Below, in pieces: positions 63,942 through 64,000 of a stretch of 64,000 nucleotides of DNA. Each line of letters starts with the position of its first letter. Position 1 is the first letter of the stretch. Origin of the DNA: Mycobacterium sp. ELW1 (GTDB taxonomy: Bacteria; Actinomycetota; Actinomycetes; Mycobacteriales; Mycobacteriaceae); NCBI RefSeq assembly GCF_008329905.1, contig NZ_CP032155.1:2046001-2110000 (forward strand). Reading direction: 5' to 3'. A model generated the notes under the pieces. It searched no databases. It saw only the letters and a list, made by a program, of their open reading frames with translations, and was not told the origin of the DNA. Position numbers and translations under genes: made by a program.

Positions 63942-64000
63942 TCGGCACCCTGGCGCACGTGGTGGCGGCCGGAGCATCGGCTCTCGCCCTAACAGCGCGC

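Overview
The window is high-GC actinobacterial DNA that reads as a Mycobacterium, most likely a fast-growing Mycolicibacterium. The order fas, acpS, M20 peptidase, bcp, DUF3618 gene, L,D-transpeptidase, orn, HerA-like ATPase, cmrA, Atg22-type MFS, proline-rich MmpS-like protein, TetR, accD1, accA1, fadE19, maoC, citE, bkdA, bkdB, bkdC, echA follows the M. tuberculosis Rv2524c-Rv2486 region in inverted orientation. It is interrupted by lineage-specific genes and one integrated element.

Layout. 1-8.1 kb: the 3' end of fatty acid synthase I with its phosphopantetheinyl transferase, an ArsR/VOC pair, a dipeptidase, a secreted protein, a peroxiredoxin and an MFS transporter. 8.1-13 kb: a small ORF region, a cytochrome P450, a flavin-linked 2-hydroxyacid-type oxidase and a secreted PQQ-type sugar dehydrogenase. 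13.2-16 kb: a multi-PAS/EAL cyclic-di-GMP phosphodiesterase gene broken by four lesions. 16-20 kb: tRNA-Lys, the L,D-transpeptidase, two paralogous proteins of unknown function and a small membrane protein.

20162-30764 is an integrated element of about 10.6 kb. It sits in tRNA-His with a 47-bp att duplication and repeated candidate integrase arm sites. It has a tyrosine integrase, an excisionase-like protein, small early genes, an HNH nuclease, large terminase, portal, scaffold, major capsid and two head-tail connector proteins. I see no tail, tape-measure, lysis or replication gene. A two-gene cargo operon of unknown function lies at the tRNA end. This is the layout of a capsid-encoding phage satellite (compare phiRv1/phiRv2 and cf-PICIs). 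The leader of its capsid gene carries a row of small hairpins with near-identical loops.

30.8-48.7 kb is conserved core: orn, the HerA-like ATPase, cmrA and cell-envelope genes, a TetR gene, then a tightly coupled operon for branched-chain amino acid, leucine and itaconate-type acyl-CoA breakdown (accD1-accA1-fadE19-maoC-citE, then bkdABC). A 9-bp stem buries the bkdA ribosome binding site.

48.7-64 kb is accessory. It has a DUF559/AbiEi-type gene between two 66-bp repeats, echA, a BTAD-type ATPase regulator with a one-base frameshift, a hemerythrin protein, and an isochorismatase-fdrA-DUF1116-carbamate kinase-allophanate-domain operon that looks like an energy-yielding carbamoyl-nitrogen pathway. 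It ends with a membrane GGDEF diguanylate cyclase, an ECF41 sigma factor with matching divergent promoters, a DUF1059 gene and a CbiM-like metal transporter subunit. Two unrelated genes (PAS-EAL and carbamate kinase) each carry a 25-bp repeat-associated insertion that shifts the reading frame.
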